DNA of 45,718 nucleotides. Source: an uncultured Planctomycetaceae bacterium. GTDB taxonomy: Bacteria > Planctomycetota > Planctomycetia > Planctomycetales > Planctomycetaceae. Shown one piece after another: positions 25,710-37,743 of this stretch. A program made the translations under genes and the position numbers. Under the pieces are notes generated by a model that worked only from the letters and a program-made list of their open reading frames with translations, ran no database searches and was not told the origin of the DNA. The stretch covers positions 1-45,718 of the forward strand of contig CAITYU010000307.1 of assembly GCA_903896675.1 (NCBI GenBank). Reading direction: 5' to 3'. The stretch's first letter is position 1. Every line of letters begins with the position of its first letter.

Positions 25710-26960
25710 TCACGGTACCGCAACAGGTTTCTCAGACTGCGTGCCCACACCCGCCGCCCGCTGCAGATCAATCAGCACCGATGGTCGCTGATACGCCTCC
25801 TCGGTCCCCTTCGCATAGGTCACCCACATCTTCAAAGCCGTCGCGTCGTAAACCACGTTCACCACGTTGCCGCCACGGATCGGTATCTGATTCGCCAGCT
25901 TTACCAGTGCCTCCCCATTCAGTTTACCGTGACTGCTCTTCAGCGTCGGGAACGCTCCGCGTCCCTCGTCATTGTAAACCACACCGTTCAGGACATTTGG
26001 AGCAAATTCATCGGTCGCATCATTGTCCTTCCAGATCAGAACTCGCCGATCCGCGGGTTCCGGTGCATGCGCCCGCACTTTCACAGCCCTGCGATCCGTC
26101 TGACCATCACCAAACACAAAGTGATACCGCTTGGTCATCGGCTGACGACCGAAAATCTCCAGCGTCTCAGTCAGAGACCTGGCATCATAAAGCATCGTGC
26201 GAAAGAATGCCGTAAAATGCGGCGCATGGACGAAATAAGGCGCCTCCTTCCGCGATGCATCACCCATCTCGGACAGAGCAATCCCATGAAAATTCATACC
26301 CGTGTGCGCTCCGCAGAAACCGGCAAAGGTCGGTACCACATGCGCTGAACCGACATCCGGCACATAAATCACGATCGCCGCAAAATTGTGAGCACCGATC
26401 TCCAGATTCCAGTCCAAATTGCGAGTCTGGTACAGATGCCCGTCCACCGTTGCATCACCCCACGCCGCAATACTGCTGCACGAATACGGCATCAGCAGCG
26501 GTACAGCATGCATGGCCTGCAGTGTTTTCAACGGCAGCCCGGAAGCATCCGCCACACCCGCCAACTCCTGCTCCAGCCTGTCATCCGCATATGCTGCAGT
26601 CCGGCTCCAAACCTCCTGCAACTGCTCCTCAGTCACTCCCAACTGACCGCAAACGCCCTGCAGTGCCGCTGGAATGAACGTCGTGATCTGCTGCCGCAGT
26701 GCTGCACCCAATTGCCTTCCCATCTCATAAGGTGTGCCGCGGACCACCACCAGAGGAATCTCTGCGTCACCCTGTCGCACCGTCGTCACGCTGGCCTCTC
26801 TCTGGGCAGCCGGGCGAGTAAAAATACCCGGACTTTCGGGAGGCTGAACCGGCCCGGCCTGCCCCGCAATCGCGGCTGTCTTCTTCGACAGCAACTCGTC
26901 AGCCACAAGGCCATCTGCACCAAACGCCAGAATCACCACCCAGAACAGCCTGTGATACAT
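25710..26960 (-). CDS. C45-type (acyl-CoA:6-APA acyltransferase-like) Ntn hydrolase, exported
   Basis: A 416-residue protein with a signal peptide (HRLFWVVILAFGADGLVA). The main domain resembles the C45 autoproteolytic acyltransferase/hydrolase family: VVRGTPYEMGRQLGAAL is the typical N-terminal segment, and PYSCSSIAAWGDATVDG contains the probable nucleophile C161, at which such proenzymes cut themselves, followed by YQTRNLDWN. GMNFHGIALSEMG and VVYDATALKMWVTYAKG are further family segments. These enzymes act on amide bonds of acylated amines or peptidic substrates; the planctomycete substrate is unknown. It is convergent with the aldo/keto reductase (stop codons adjacent, TGATCA). Upstream is a decayed region. 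Confidence 0.85.
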   Translation of the reverse strand: MYHRLFWVVILAFGADGLVADELLSKKTAAIAGQAGPVQPPESPGIFTRPAAQREASVTTVRQGDAEIPLVVVRGTPYEMGRQLGAALRQQITTFIPAALQGVCGQLGVTEEQLQEVWSRTAAYADDRLEQELAGVADASGLPLKTLQAMHAVPLLMPYSCSSIAAWGDATVDGHLYQTRNLDWNLEIGAHNFAAIVIYVPDVGSAHVVPTFAGFCGAHTGMNFHGIALSEMGDASRKEAPYFVHAPHFTAFFRTMLYDARSLTETLEIFGRQPMTKRYHFVFGDGQTDRRAVKVRAHAPEPADRRVLIWKDNDATDEFAPNVLNGVVYNDEGRGAFPTLKSSHGKLNGEALVKLANQIPIRGGNVVNVVYDATALKMWVTYAKGTEEAYQRPSVLIDLQRAAGVGTQSEKPVAVP

Positions 26961-27049
26961 AGTACAGTTTCCGCAGGAAGGTCAGGAAATTTCCCCACCA
27001 CCCAGTATTCCAATCCTGACAGGTTCCGTCAAACTGGCAACCTGCCGAT

Positions 27050-27231
27050 TCACCCGCCAACGTCAAAAGCTCCAAACGACGGAGCCGCCTCGGAACAAAT
27101 GGGGACAGCCCCGAGGCAAGCAGGTCCGCAGTGATGAATTCGACAACGCCCAATGCCAATTTCGGCAGGCGTGGGGCTGTGGTCGATTTCCCCGCACCAT
27201 TCGGTCCCGCAATCAGTACTGCTCCTGACAT
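27050..27231 (-). pseudogene. Zeta-toxin-like P-loop ATPase remnant
   Basis: From 27231 a frame opens with SGAVLIAGPNGAGKSTTAPRL, a Walker A (P-loop) of the zeta toxin/AAA_33 type, and continues EFITADLLASGLSPFVP, which corresponds to the conserved EFVNADxIAxGLSPF segment. After about 45 residues the similarity stops, the frame runs on with unrelated sequence and ends at 26899, inside the neighbouring gene. A full zeta-like protein has around 190-200 residues, so this is a truncated, probably dead gene. No intact antitoxin was recognised; a short minus-strand frame at about 27423-27553 could be its relic. Confidence 0.6.
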
Positions 27232-28385
27232 ACAGGAGGATGAACCGGAGCCTTCCGTCGAATTCTCTCTCTGCGGAGAGATTCAACAACAGTGGTCGCG
27301 GCACCCATGAGAACGTCATTCGTACTCCGGCGATATTCGGAACTGAGTTCTCACATCGCGCATACATGACTTGTCAGCGAATGGAGTAATTCCCTGCCCC
27401 GCGTCTCCTTCAAAAAATCCACTCAATTGAATTTCCTGCTGCGTTTCCCTCCCTGCTGGATGAACGTGGTCATCTGCCCATCGACAAACGCTGTGCCGAT
27501 CTGCTGCTTCAGCAGATTCGCCACGCATTCCAGAACGATTCTGCCACTCTCGAACTACGCCATGCGTCGTAGTGCTTGCGTACCCCCGATCCAGTTCTGC
27601 CGCGTCCGCACCATTCGAGGCTGTTTATCACTGCCGCGAGCGTCTCGCATCAGTCGCTGATGAAACGCACACAGGAGTCTCATGCACAGCGGCAGCCCAC
27701 CTGGCTTTTTGATTTCAGCCACAGCGAAAGACGGGATTCGCCGGTGGCAACGGGTATGGCACCAAAAGCATGGATCCGCTCCCCGGCAATGTCCGTGGCC
27801 ACGTACTTTTCAGTCTTTCGACTCATGGTTCGTTAAGCCTTCTTTCACTGAACTCTGTGCAAGTAAACGATTCCTTTGTAAGAACCATCTTCAGTCAGGG
27901 ATTCTTTACCAGCAGGAACGGAACGCGCAGTCTCCGTTCACCGATTGCCTGCCAGACCGCTGCCTCATGGAAGTTCAGCCATTCCATCCTGCAGGTTATT
28001 AACGTCCGAATCTTCAGCACTCCCGACGACCCGATCCGCCATCTTCCTGACGTCCTCAGCCGGCTCTGCAGCCACATTGCTGACCACCATTCGATGCCAA
28101 CCCAGGTTCCGCTCGCCTCAACAGCCTGTGGCGAGCCCGGATACCCACACGCGAAAAGTGCCCCCCCCCCGAGTGCCCACCGCTGAGCCGCTGAAAATGC
28201 CGTTCATCAAACCGGGGTTCCCAATCACATTCACCGGATTTGTCGCACAGGAATTCCTGCCCACATGGACAGATCATGGCTTGTGGGAATTCGCCCAAAC
28301 CTCCAGAATTGCCCGCAGCAACGCTGCGCTGTTCCGATATTTGTTCGTCCGCACATTTTCCCGGTACACAACAGGGACCATTACG
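27232..28385. other. Degenerate region without an intact recognisable gene
   Basis: About 1.15 kb between the zeta-like remnant and the altronate dehydratase gene has only short or atypical open frames on both strands. It has lower GC than its neighbours in places (27820-27920), a run of ten C residues at 28161-28170 and no clear ribosome sites. Together with the remnant it looks like a decayed insertion or lost accessory genes. A promoter for the gene at 28386 is expected near its right end but was not identified. Confidence 0.55.
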
Positions 28386-29933
28386 GTGTCAGACATATCC
28401 TCCGTGCTGATTCTGCACTCCTCCGATAACATCGCTGTCGCCCGCCGGGCTCTCCGGGCAGACGAATCACTCACTATCGGCACCAGCGTGGTCAAAATCA
28501 CAGAACCCATCCCGGTGTTCCATAAAGTCGCTGCTCAGCTCATCCCCAAAGGCAGCCCCATTCGCAAATTCGGACAACCAATCGGTTCCGCCGCCTGCGA
28601 CATCGCCCCCGGACAGTGGGTGCACACCCATAACGTCAGCCTCGATCGCGACCGATCCGGTTACGAGTTCTGCACGGATCTGCTGCAATTCCCCACACCA
28701 CCAGCACGCACATTTCAGGGCTATCGCCGCCGCAACGGTTCGGCCGGAACTCGTAACTACATCGCCGTCATCAGTACCGTCAACTGTTCTGCCACGACCT
28801 CCCGCTACGTCGCTCAGGAACTCGCCCGCACCGACCTCAGTCGCTACCCCAACATCGATGGTGTTATACCCATCGTTCACAAAAGCGGTTGCGCCTTCGC
28901 GTACAACAGCGATGACCACCTGCTGCTGAACCGCACACTCGCAGGATTCGCACGGCATCCCAATATCGCAGCCTGCATCGTCCTCGGACTCGGCTGCGAA
29001 ACCGCTCAGGCGTCCCACCTGCAGCAGACCCAGGGACTGGTACAACTGGGCGGAGCACTTGCCAGCGGTCGTGATGACCTCCCCATGATTCTCAACATCC
29101 AGGAAGTTGGTGGCGTCCGCAAAACCGTCGATCGCGCAGTCTCAGTCCTGCGAGAAATGCTGCCCGCCGCAAACGACGTGCGTCGGGTTCCCATTCCGCT
29201 GGCCGAACTCACACTCGGATTGCAATGCGGCGGCAGTGACGGCGCCAGCGGTATCACCGCAAACCCCGCACTTGGCTACGCCAGCGACCTGCTGGTGGCC
29301 CACGGAGCCGGCTCCGTGCTGGCAGAAACCCCCGAAGTCTACGGCGCTGAACAACTCCTCACACGCCGCTCCATCAGCCGCGAAGTGGGCGAAAAACTGC
29401 TCGAACGCATCCGCTGGTGGGAAGATTATGCCCGCCGCAACAATGCCTCCATCGACAACAACCCCTCCTACGGAAACAAACAGGGCGGCCTGACCACCAT
29501 CATCGAAAAGTCACTCGGAGCCGTAGCGAAAGGCGGTACAGCTCCGCTCCGCGACGTCTACCAGTTCGCGGAACCCATCACCTCCCGCGGCTTCACCTTC
29601 ATGGACACCCCGGGATACGACCCGATCTCCGTCACCGGACTTGTGGCAGGCGGCTGCCAGATCGTCGTGTTCACCACCGGACGCGGCAGCTGCTTCGGCT
29701 GCAAACCCGCACCCACAATCAAAGTCTCCACCAACACCCAACTGTTCGATCGCATGCGCGACGATATGGACATCAACGCCGGCTCCATTATTGACGGAGA
29801 ATCCGTCGAATCCGCCGGCACTCGCCTGTTCGAACAAATCGTCGCTGTCGCCAGCGGCAAACAGACTCTCAGCGAACAACAGGGAATCGGCGACGAAGAA
29901 TTCTGCCCGTGGATGCCTGGCCCCATCTTCTGA
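28386..29933 (+). CDS. Altronate dehydratase family protein (UxaA type)
   Basis: A 515-residue lyase expected to dehydrate a sugar acid, in the reference case D-altronate to 2-keto-3-deoxygluconate. The GTG start at 28386 follows AGGGA by eight bases and gives the family's length; the frame is open further upstream but that sequence is not family-like. The N-terminal SAF domain (about 5-85; VLILHSSDNIAVARR, GQWVHTHNV) is followed by the main domain beginning GYRRRNGSAGTRNYIAVISTVNC. Conserved Cys-containing motifs HKSGCAF, LGLGCE, LQCGGSDG and TGRGSCFGCKPAPTIKV are iron/metal-site candidates. It could instead act on galactarate-like or other aldonic acids. It is convergent with the lactonase gene 11 bp away. 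Confidence 0.88.
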   Translation: MSDISSVLILHSSDNIAVARRALRADESLTIGTSVVKITEPIPVFHKVAAQLIPKGSPIRKFGQPIGSAACDIAPGQWVHTHNVSLDRDRSGYEFCTDLLQFPTPPARTFQGYRRRNGSAGTRNYIAVISTVNCSATTSRYVAQELARTDLSRYPNIDGVIPIVHKSGCAFAYNSDDHLLLNRTLAGFARHPNIAACIVLGLGCETAQASHLQQTQGLVQLGGALASGRDDLPMILNIQEVGGVRKTVDRAVSVLREMLPAANDVRRVPIPLAELTLGLQCGGSDGASGITANPALGYASDLLVAHGAGSVLAETPEVYGAEQLLTRRSISREVGEKLLERIRWWEDYARRNNASIDNNPSYGNKQGGLTTIIEKSLGAVAKGGTAPLRDVYQFAEPITSRGFTFMDTPGYDPISVTGLVAGGCQIVVFTTGRGSCFGCKPAPTIKVSTNTQLFDRMRDDMDINAGSIIDGESVESAGTRLFEQIVAVASGKQTLSEQQGIGDEEFCPWMPGPIF

Positions 29934-29944
29934 CTGGTACTGTC

Positions 29945-31069
29945 TCAGCGGCCCGTTACCCCGGGCTGCACCGCATGCACCCACCACAGCCGCGGTCCAA
30001 CCTGCAGCTTGTCCACCTCCTGCAGAAAACCACGCACACCACCAATCTCAAATACCTGCAGATTTCCGGAAGCCTCGCCCGCCAGCAACAGATACCGCCC
30101 ACCAGGCACAATATCGAAGCACCGCGGTACAGGCTCACAGGCAACCTGCTCCAGCAGAGACAACTGGTCACCACTACCACTGATGCGAAACACCGCCAGA
30201 GAATTCGCGCCACGATTTGAAACAAACAGGTGCTGACCATCCGGATGCACCCGAATCTCAGCGGTGCTGTTCTGGCCCCGGAAGTCGTCAGGAATCGTTG
30301 ACAACGTCTCGCCGGCAACCAGACTGCTGCCCCGCAAAGTATACACCGTCACCGAATTGCCCTGCTCATTGTCCACATAGGCAATCGGAAGACGGGGATG
30401 CCACGCAAGGTGACGAGGCCCCGTCTGGTCAGGACACTGCAGAAACTTCGGCAAACCCGGAAGCAGTCGCCCGGCCAGTACCTCAAACCGAAACTGATAG
30501 ATGCGGTTGGGACCCGTGTGCGGCACAAAAACCAGACGGTTCGACGGATCAGGAACGACCGCATGCGCCTTCTCGGCCGTCGGGATCTCCTGCACCGGAC
30601 GCTCGGAAATCCGCCCATCAGACTCCACCCGATGAACCGAAACCTTCGCTGCCACATAATAGGCAGCAAACAGATAACGACCGGTTCGGTCCAAAGTGAT
30701 CTGCGCTGGGTCAGCCCCCGCTTCCACAGTACTGATCAACGTCAGCCGACCCGTCGCCGGCTCAATTCCAAAACTGCAAAGTTGCCCCGTGTCACGCATC
30801 GAGGCAAACAGATAACGGCCGTCCGCTGAAGATGTTAACGCAGCAGGCTCCCCTGGAGTCCTTATACTGTCCCGCTTTGCTGCACGACCGCTTGCCGCAT
30901 CAAATGACAGCAGATGAATCGATCGCTCGTCCGCCACACTGCAGTAAACAAAAATCGGCGCAGCATCCCTCGACTGGTCCGCAAGCACCCCAACATCACA
31001 GAACGGCAACAAACACCACAGAACCAGTCGAATTGCAGCCCCGAAGACACAACATTCACCCGGTCTCAT
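29945..31069 (-). CDS. Lactonase family seven-bladed beta-propeller (6-phosphogluconolactonase-like), exported
   Basis: A 374-residue protein of the bacterial lactonase family. ATG at 31069 is preferred to GTG at 31084 because GGGGG lies in front of it. A hydrophobic leader (FGAAIRLVLWCLLPFCDVGVLA) suggests export. Repeated blade motifs are SADGRYLFAS, DRTGRYLFAAYY, DPSNRLVFVPHTG, HPRLPIAYVDNE, HPDGQHLFVSNRG and VPGGRYLLLAGE, giving a seven-bladed propeller; the family position RHLAWHP is present. Known members hydrolyse 6-phosphogluconolactone, but exported planctomycete paralogues may act on other sugar lactones, which would fit its position beside a sugar-acid dehydratase. That link is inference. 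Confidence 0.88.
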   Translation of the reverse strand: MRPGECCVFGAAIRLVLWCLLPFCDVGVLADQSRDAAPIFVYCSVADERSIHLLSFDAASGRAAKRDSIRTPGEPAALTSSADGRYLFASMRDTGQLCSFGIEPATGRLTLISTVEAGADPAQITLDRTGRYLFAAYYVAAKVSVHRVESDGRISERPVQEIPTAEKAHAVVPDPSNRLVFVPHTGPNRIYQFRFEVLAGRLLPGLPKFLQCPDQTGPRHLAWHPRLPIAYVDNEQGNSVTVYTLRGSSLVAGETLSTIPDDFRGQNSTAEIRVHPDGQHLFVSNRGANSLAVFRISGSGDQLSLLEQVACEPVPRCFDIVPGGRYLLLAGEASGNLQVFEIGGVRGFLQEVDKLQVGPRLWWVHAVQPGVTGR

Positions 31070-31099
31070 GCCGCAATCCCCCACCCAAACGCCCCAGCC

Positions 31100-31330
31100 T
31101 CAGGTCTTCGCCAGATACAGCCGCTGAATGTCTTCGACCGTCACATGTATCACCCGCGCGAAACCCGTATGAGTCCGCTCATATGACACCTTTGCTGCCA
31201 GCTGCGGTTGCTGATGAAGCGACCGCGCCACCCACCGCCGATCCTCATCGGTCAGATTCCCTACCGACTTGTCCCAGACCGTCCTGGTTTCCATCACCAG
31301 TGAATCCACACGCGGATCAAACTTATCCAT
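31100..31330 (-). CDS. Small conserved-looking protein, function unknown
   Basis: A 76-residue protein with a GGGAG ribosome site eight bases before ATG 31330. It is acidic to neutral, soluble, without signal or membrane segment: DKFDPRVDSLVMETRTVWDK, then LTDEDRRWVARSLHQQPQLAAKV and a C-terminal VIHVTVEDIQRLYLAKT. The composition and codon use look genuine. It lies after the terminator that ends the ATP synthase operon, on the same strand, and 30 bp before the start of the lactonase, so it may be read by read-through or be the first gene of the unit with the lactonase. I do not recognise the family. Confidence 0.7.
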   Translation of the reverse strand: MDKFDPRVDSLVMETRTVWDKSVGNLTDEDRRWVARSLHQQPQLAAKVSYERTHTGFARVIHVTVEDIQRLYLAKT

Positions 31331-31347
31331 GAAAAATACTCCCGGGG

Positions 31348-31386
31348 AAACAAAAAGGAGCCCGACATGCGAACATGCCGGACTCC
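31348..31386 (-). terminator. Rho-independent terminator of the ATP synthase operon
   Basis: On the minus strand GAGTCCGGCATG (31385-31374), loop TTCG and CATGTCGGGCTC (31369-31358) pair along 12 bp including two G-U pairs, followed by CTTTTTGTTT (to 31348). It lies 44 bp after atpC and just before the small gene at 31330. Confidence 0.85.
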
Positions 31387-31429
31387 AGGATTCTAACGAT
31401 CAAAGCTTCAAAAGCCCAGCTTCCAGTGG

Positions 31430-31828
31430 CTATTCCCGCCCGGCAGCCTTCACGCGACGTCGCGCTGTCTCGATACGTCGCGACTTGCCACGATACTCCT
31501 CGTCCAGAATCGCTCGCTCAGCCAACACGTCCGACAACTGCTGCTGTGCCACACGGCGACTGATCTGACCGCACTCAACAGCCGAATTTGTCAGCACAGA
31601 GACCACTGGCCCCTTCACCTGCACAAACCCACCGTCAATAAAATACGACTCAGATTCGCCACCAGCCCCCTGCAAACGAAGCACGCCAGCACCCAGTCGA
31701 CCAACCAGCGGCGCCCGACCCGGATAAAACCCAGCACCACCGTCAAACAGAGGCACCTGCAGTGATGCCACCGGGCGGTCAAACAGAGTCTTCTCCGGAG
31801 TCACCAGCACTAACCGAAGATCGGCCAT
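31430..31828 (-). CDS. atpC: F-type ATP synthase epsilon subunit
   Basis: A 132-residue F1 stalk subunit. ADLRLVLVTPEKTLFDRPVASLQVPLFDGGAGFYPGRAPL is the beta-sandwich domain with the conserved ending (G-x-x-x-GRAPLVGRLGAGVLRL), followed by YFIDGGFVQVKGPVVSVLTN. The last 40 residues (AQQQLSDVLAERAILDEEYRGKSRRIETARRRVKA) form the helical hairpin that regulates ATPase activity in the family. GGAGTG precedes the start. It is the last gene of the ATP synthase operon, 41 bp after atpD and before the terminator. Confidence 0.96.
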   Translation of the reverse strand: MADLRLVLVTPEKTLFDRPVASLQVPLFDGGAGFYPGRAPLVGRLGAGVLRLQGAGGESESYFIDGGFVQVKGPVVSVLTNSAVECGQISRRVAQQQLSDVLAERAILDEEYRGKSRRIETARRRVKAAGRE

Positions 31829-31869
31829 AACACACTCCAGCGCACAAGCCCACGGACAATCAACAGCGA

Positions 31870-33342
<1,473 letters not shown>

Positions 33343-33432
33343 TTATCAATCTGGATCTGTTGGACTCTGTCAAAGCTGATTCTTGTCAGATCAGCATCAC
33401 AAATCAGCACAAAACTATCGCCGCGACACCCG

Positions 33433-34308
33433 TTAACCAAGCGCCGCTGCACCACCAATAATCTCCGCCAACTCCGACGTAATCCCCGCCTGACGAGCAC
33501 GGTTGTACTGCTGCTTCAGACTACCCGCCATCTCGTCCGCATTCTCCGTCGCACCCTTCATGGCTACCATTCGAGCAATCTGTTCGCTCACAATCGCATC
33601 CAGAAAGCACTTGAACAGCTTCGCCCGAAACGCCGCAGGCACAATCTCAGAAAGAATCTCCTCGGCTGATGGCAGAAACTCGTAGTCCACTCGACCGCTT
33701 CCAGTACTTCCACCTGCTCCCGCAAGGCTGGATATCGGCAAAATGGTCTCGACCACGGCCAGTTGCTTGGAAGATGAGATAAACCGGGTGTAAGCCACGT
33801 CCAGACGATCGATCCGACCGGCGATGTAGTCATCCACATACCGGGAAGCCAGAACTTCAACTTCGGCGAACGTCGTCTTGTCCTCGAAATGTGTGTACGC
33901 CTGCGACACCGCGATCTTCTGGAAGTTCAGAAACTTGATGCCACGCTTGCCGGATACTTCCAGCGAAACGTCCACACCACGTTCCCGCAAACCACGCAGA
34001 TGTGTCACCGCCTGACGCAATACACTGGCATTGTAGCCACCACAAAGCCCACGATTTGCCGTCAATACCAACAGCACACCACGCTTCTCCTCCGCATGCT
34101 TCTCCAGCAACGGATGTGAAAAACGCAGCTCCGCCTGTCCGAGGTCCCCGACGATCTCAGAAATCTTCCGAGTGTACTCGGCCGCCTCTGTGGCTCGGTC
34201 CATCGCCTTCTTGAAGCGACTGGTTGCGATCAGCTCCATCGTGCGCGTAATCTTGCGGATGTTACGCACCGCCTTGAGCCGTTTTACCAGCAAACGTCTG
34301 TTCGCCAT
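33433..34308 (-). CDS. atpG: F-type ATP synthase gamma subunit
   Basis: A 291-residue central-stalk subunit that rotates within the alpha3beta3 head. It opens with RRLLVKRLKAVRNIRKITRTMELIATSRFKKA, the long N-terminal helix with the conserved ITxxMExIA-x-S motif, and has LLVLTANRGLCGGYNASVLR in the Rossmann-like middle. The C-terminal MVAMKGATENADEMAGSL and YNRARQAGITSELAEIIGGAAAL form the second half of the coiled coil. Length and motifs are standard. It starts 58 bp after atpA. Confidence 0.97.
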   Translation of the reverse strand: MANRRLLVKRLKAVRNIRKITRTMELIATSRFKKAMDRATEAAEYTRKISEIVGDLGQAELRFSHPLLEKHAEEKRGVLLVLTANRGLCGGYNASVLRQAVTHLRGLRERGVDVSLEVSGKRGIKFLNFQKIAVSQAYTHFEDKTTFAEVEVLASRYVDDYIAGRIDRLDVAYTRFISSSKQLAVVETILPISSLAGAGGSTGSGRVDYEFLPSAEEILSEIVPAAFRAKLFKCFLDAIVSEQIARMVAMKGATENADEMAGSLKQQYNRARQAGITSELAEIIGGAAALG

Positions 34309-34366
34309 GGATCAGCCACACCGCAGAAAGGTTAACAAATCACGACAAATCAACAGCACACATGCA

Positions 34367-36473
<2,107 letters not shown>

Positions 36474-36536
36474 GGACAGCCTTCACTTCTTGCCTGCAGA
36501 CTACGCCGCCAACAGCCAAATCACACCGAAGACAAC

Positions 36537-37184
36537 TTAACGGGCAATCGACGCCAGAGCCTCTGTTACCAGACGCTCCTGATCAGAATCCTGCAGGGCA
36601 CGCCCCAGCACATGCTCGGTGGCAAGCACCACCTGAGCATTCAACTGGCTGAAGACATCTGCCAGGGCAGCATCCTTCGCCTGTCGGATCTCATCCCTGG
36701 TCCGCTGACGCAAAAGATCGACTTCACGCTGAGCACCAGCAATCAGGTCCTGACTGGTTCTCTCAGCGTCGCGGCGAGCTTCTGCAATCATGGCCGCCAC
36801 GTGCTGCTCAGCCTCACGCAACTGCTTCTGATAGTCCGCCAGCATGGCCTCCGCCTTCTTCCGATTCTGCTCTGCCTCGGCAATCGCACTGCGAATACCC
36901 GCCTCACGCTTGTCAAGGCCCTCAATCATCGGCTTCCAGGCAAATTTGCCCAGAACCAGCAGAAACAGGAAGAAAACGACCAGTGACCACAGCGCCAGAT
37001 CCCCCTTGAGACCCATGGGCACGCCAGTTTCATGGCCACCACCTGCGTGCTCACCCTCCGCGCTGCTCTCGACCGCAAAACATGCCGACGAAGTCGGCAG
37101 GCCACACGCGAAGACAGCAAACGTCAGCAGGAAAACCAAACCTGCAGGCCGAAACTTACCAGCGATTTTACCCGCGGACTTCAT
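36537..37184 (-). CDS. atpF: F-type ATP synthase b subunit with N-terminal leader
   Basis: A 215-residue peripheral-stalk subunit. The start at 37184 is chosen because GGGGTAG precedes it. Residues 1-37 look like a signal peptide (FRPAGLVFLLTFAVFACGLPTS) and are followed by a Gly/His-rich linker (EGEHAGGGHETG) before the true membrane anchor at about 61-80 (LALWSLVVFFLFLLVLGKFAW). The remainder is a long amphipathic coiled coil (EAGIRSAIAEAEQNRKKAEAML onward). A signal peptide before b is unusual in E. coli terms but recurs in planctomycetes and relatives as far as I recall. An alternative start upstream at 37295 is not supported by a ribosome site. Confidence 0.93.
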   Translation of the reverse strand: MKSAGKIAGKFRPAGLVFLLTFAVFACGLPTSSACFAVESSAEGEHAGGGHETGVPMGLKGDLALWSLVVFFLFLLVLGKFAWKPMIEGLDKREAGIRSAIAEAEQNRKKAEAMLADYQKQLREAEQHVAAMIAEARRDAERTSQDLIAGAQREVDLLRQRTRDEIRQAKDAALADVFSQLNAQVVLATEHVLGRALQDSDQERLVTEALASIAR

Positions 37185-37317
37185 TGCAGCTACCCCGAAC
37201 GCAGACGACACAGAACACGCAGTACCCAGGACCGTACGTAAACAGCACCAGCCAAAGCCCCAGAAGCGGCCGTACTCCGAAAAGACAGCTCGCACCCGAA
37301 ACCCTACTGCGAAGTCA

Positions 37318-37635
37318 TCACTTAATCATACAGACGATCAAGCCGATCACTGCAGCACCTTCGATCATCGCCGCCACAATCACCATGGCCCCGCGAATGT
37401 CGCCAGCAACTTCCGGCTGACGCGCCATGCTCTCAAACGCAGCCGCAGACAGACGCGAAATACCCAGACCCGCACCAATCACCACCAGACCAGCACCAAA
37501 AGTGGCGGTCAGATTGATCAGCGGAGCAGCAGCAGCGGCACCAGCGACGGCAGCACCTTCCTGGGCCAGAGCAGGCACGGTCAGAGCAGCAAACGCACAA
37601 ACGAACATCATCGCAAACTTCAGAATCTGAGCCAC
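37318..37635 (-). CDS. atpE: F-type ATP synthase c subunit with N-terminal leader
   Basis: A 105-residue ring subunit of Fo. Residues 1-24 (AQILKFAMMFVCAFAALTVPALA) look like a cleavable leader, followed by the two-helix hairpin: helix 1 about 42-65 with GAGLVVIGAGLGISRL, the polar loop ARQPE (71-75), and helix 2 with AMIEGAAVIGL, where E92 is the ion-carrying carboxylate. No sodium-type Gln is visible near the helix 1 site, so proton coupling is more likely. The mature part of about 80 residues is normal in length. Confidence 0.96.
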   Translation of the reverse strand: MAQILKFAMMFVCAFAALTVPALAQEGAAVAGAAAAAPLINLTATFGAGLVVIGAGLGISRLSAAAFESMARQPEVAGDIRGAMVIVAAMIEGAAVIGLIVCMIK

Positions 37636-37743
37636 AACAAACTCCTCTTAGTCAGAAACCAACCACGTCTGCAAAACGCCTGCCCCACAACGGCCGACAG
37701 GCTGGAACATCAACAAACCCCGTAGTCACCATAAAACAGCACG

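Noticed and set aside
27680-27826. 48-codon minus-strand frame with a plausible-looking protein (MSRKTEKYVATDIAGERIH...)
   Set aside because: No ribosome site, no recognised family and a decayed surrounding; could be a relic but not supportable as a gene.
27945-28385. N-terminal extension of 147 residues on the altronate dehydratase
   Set aside because: The upstream frame includes a poly-C-derived stretch and no conserved sequence; GTG 28386 has a ribosome site and gives normal length.
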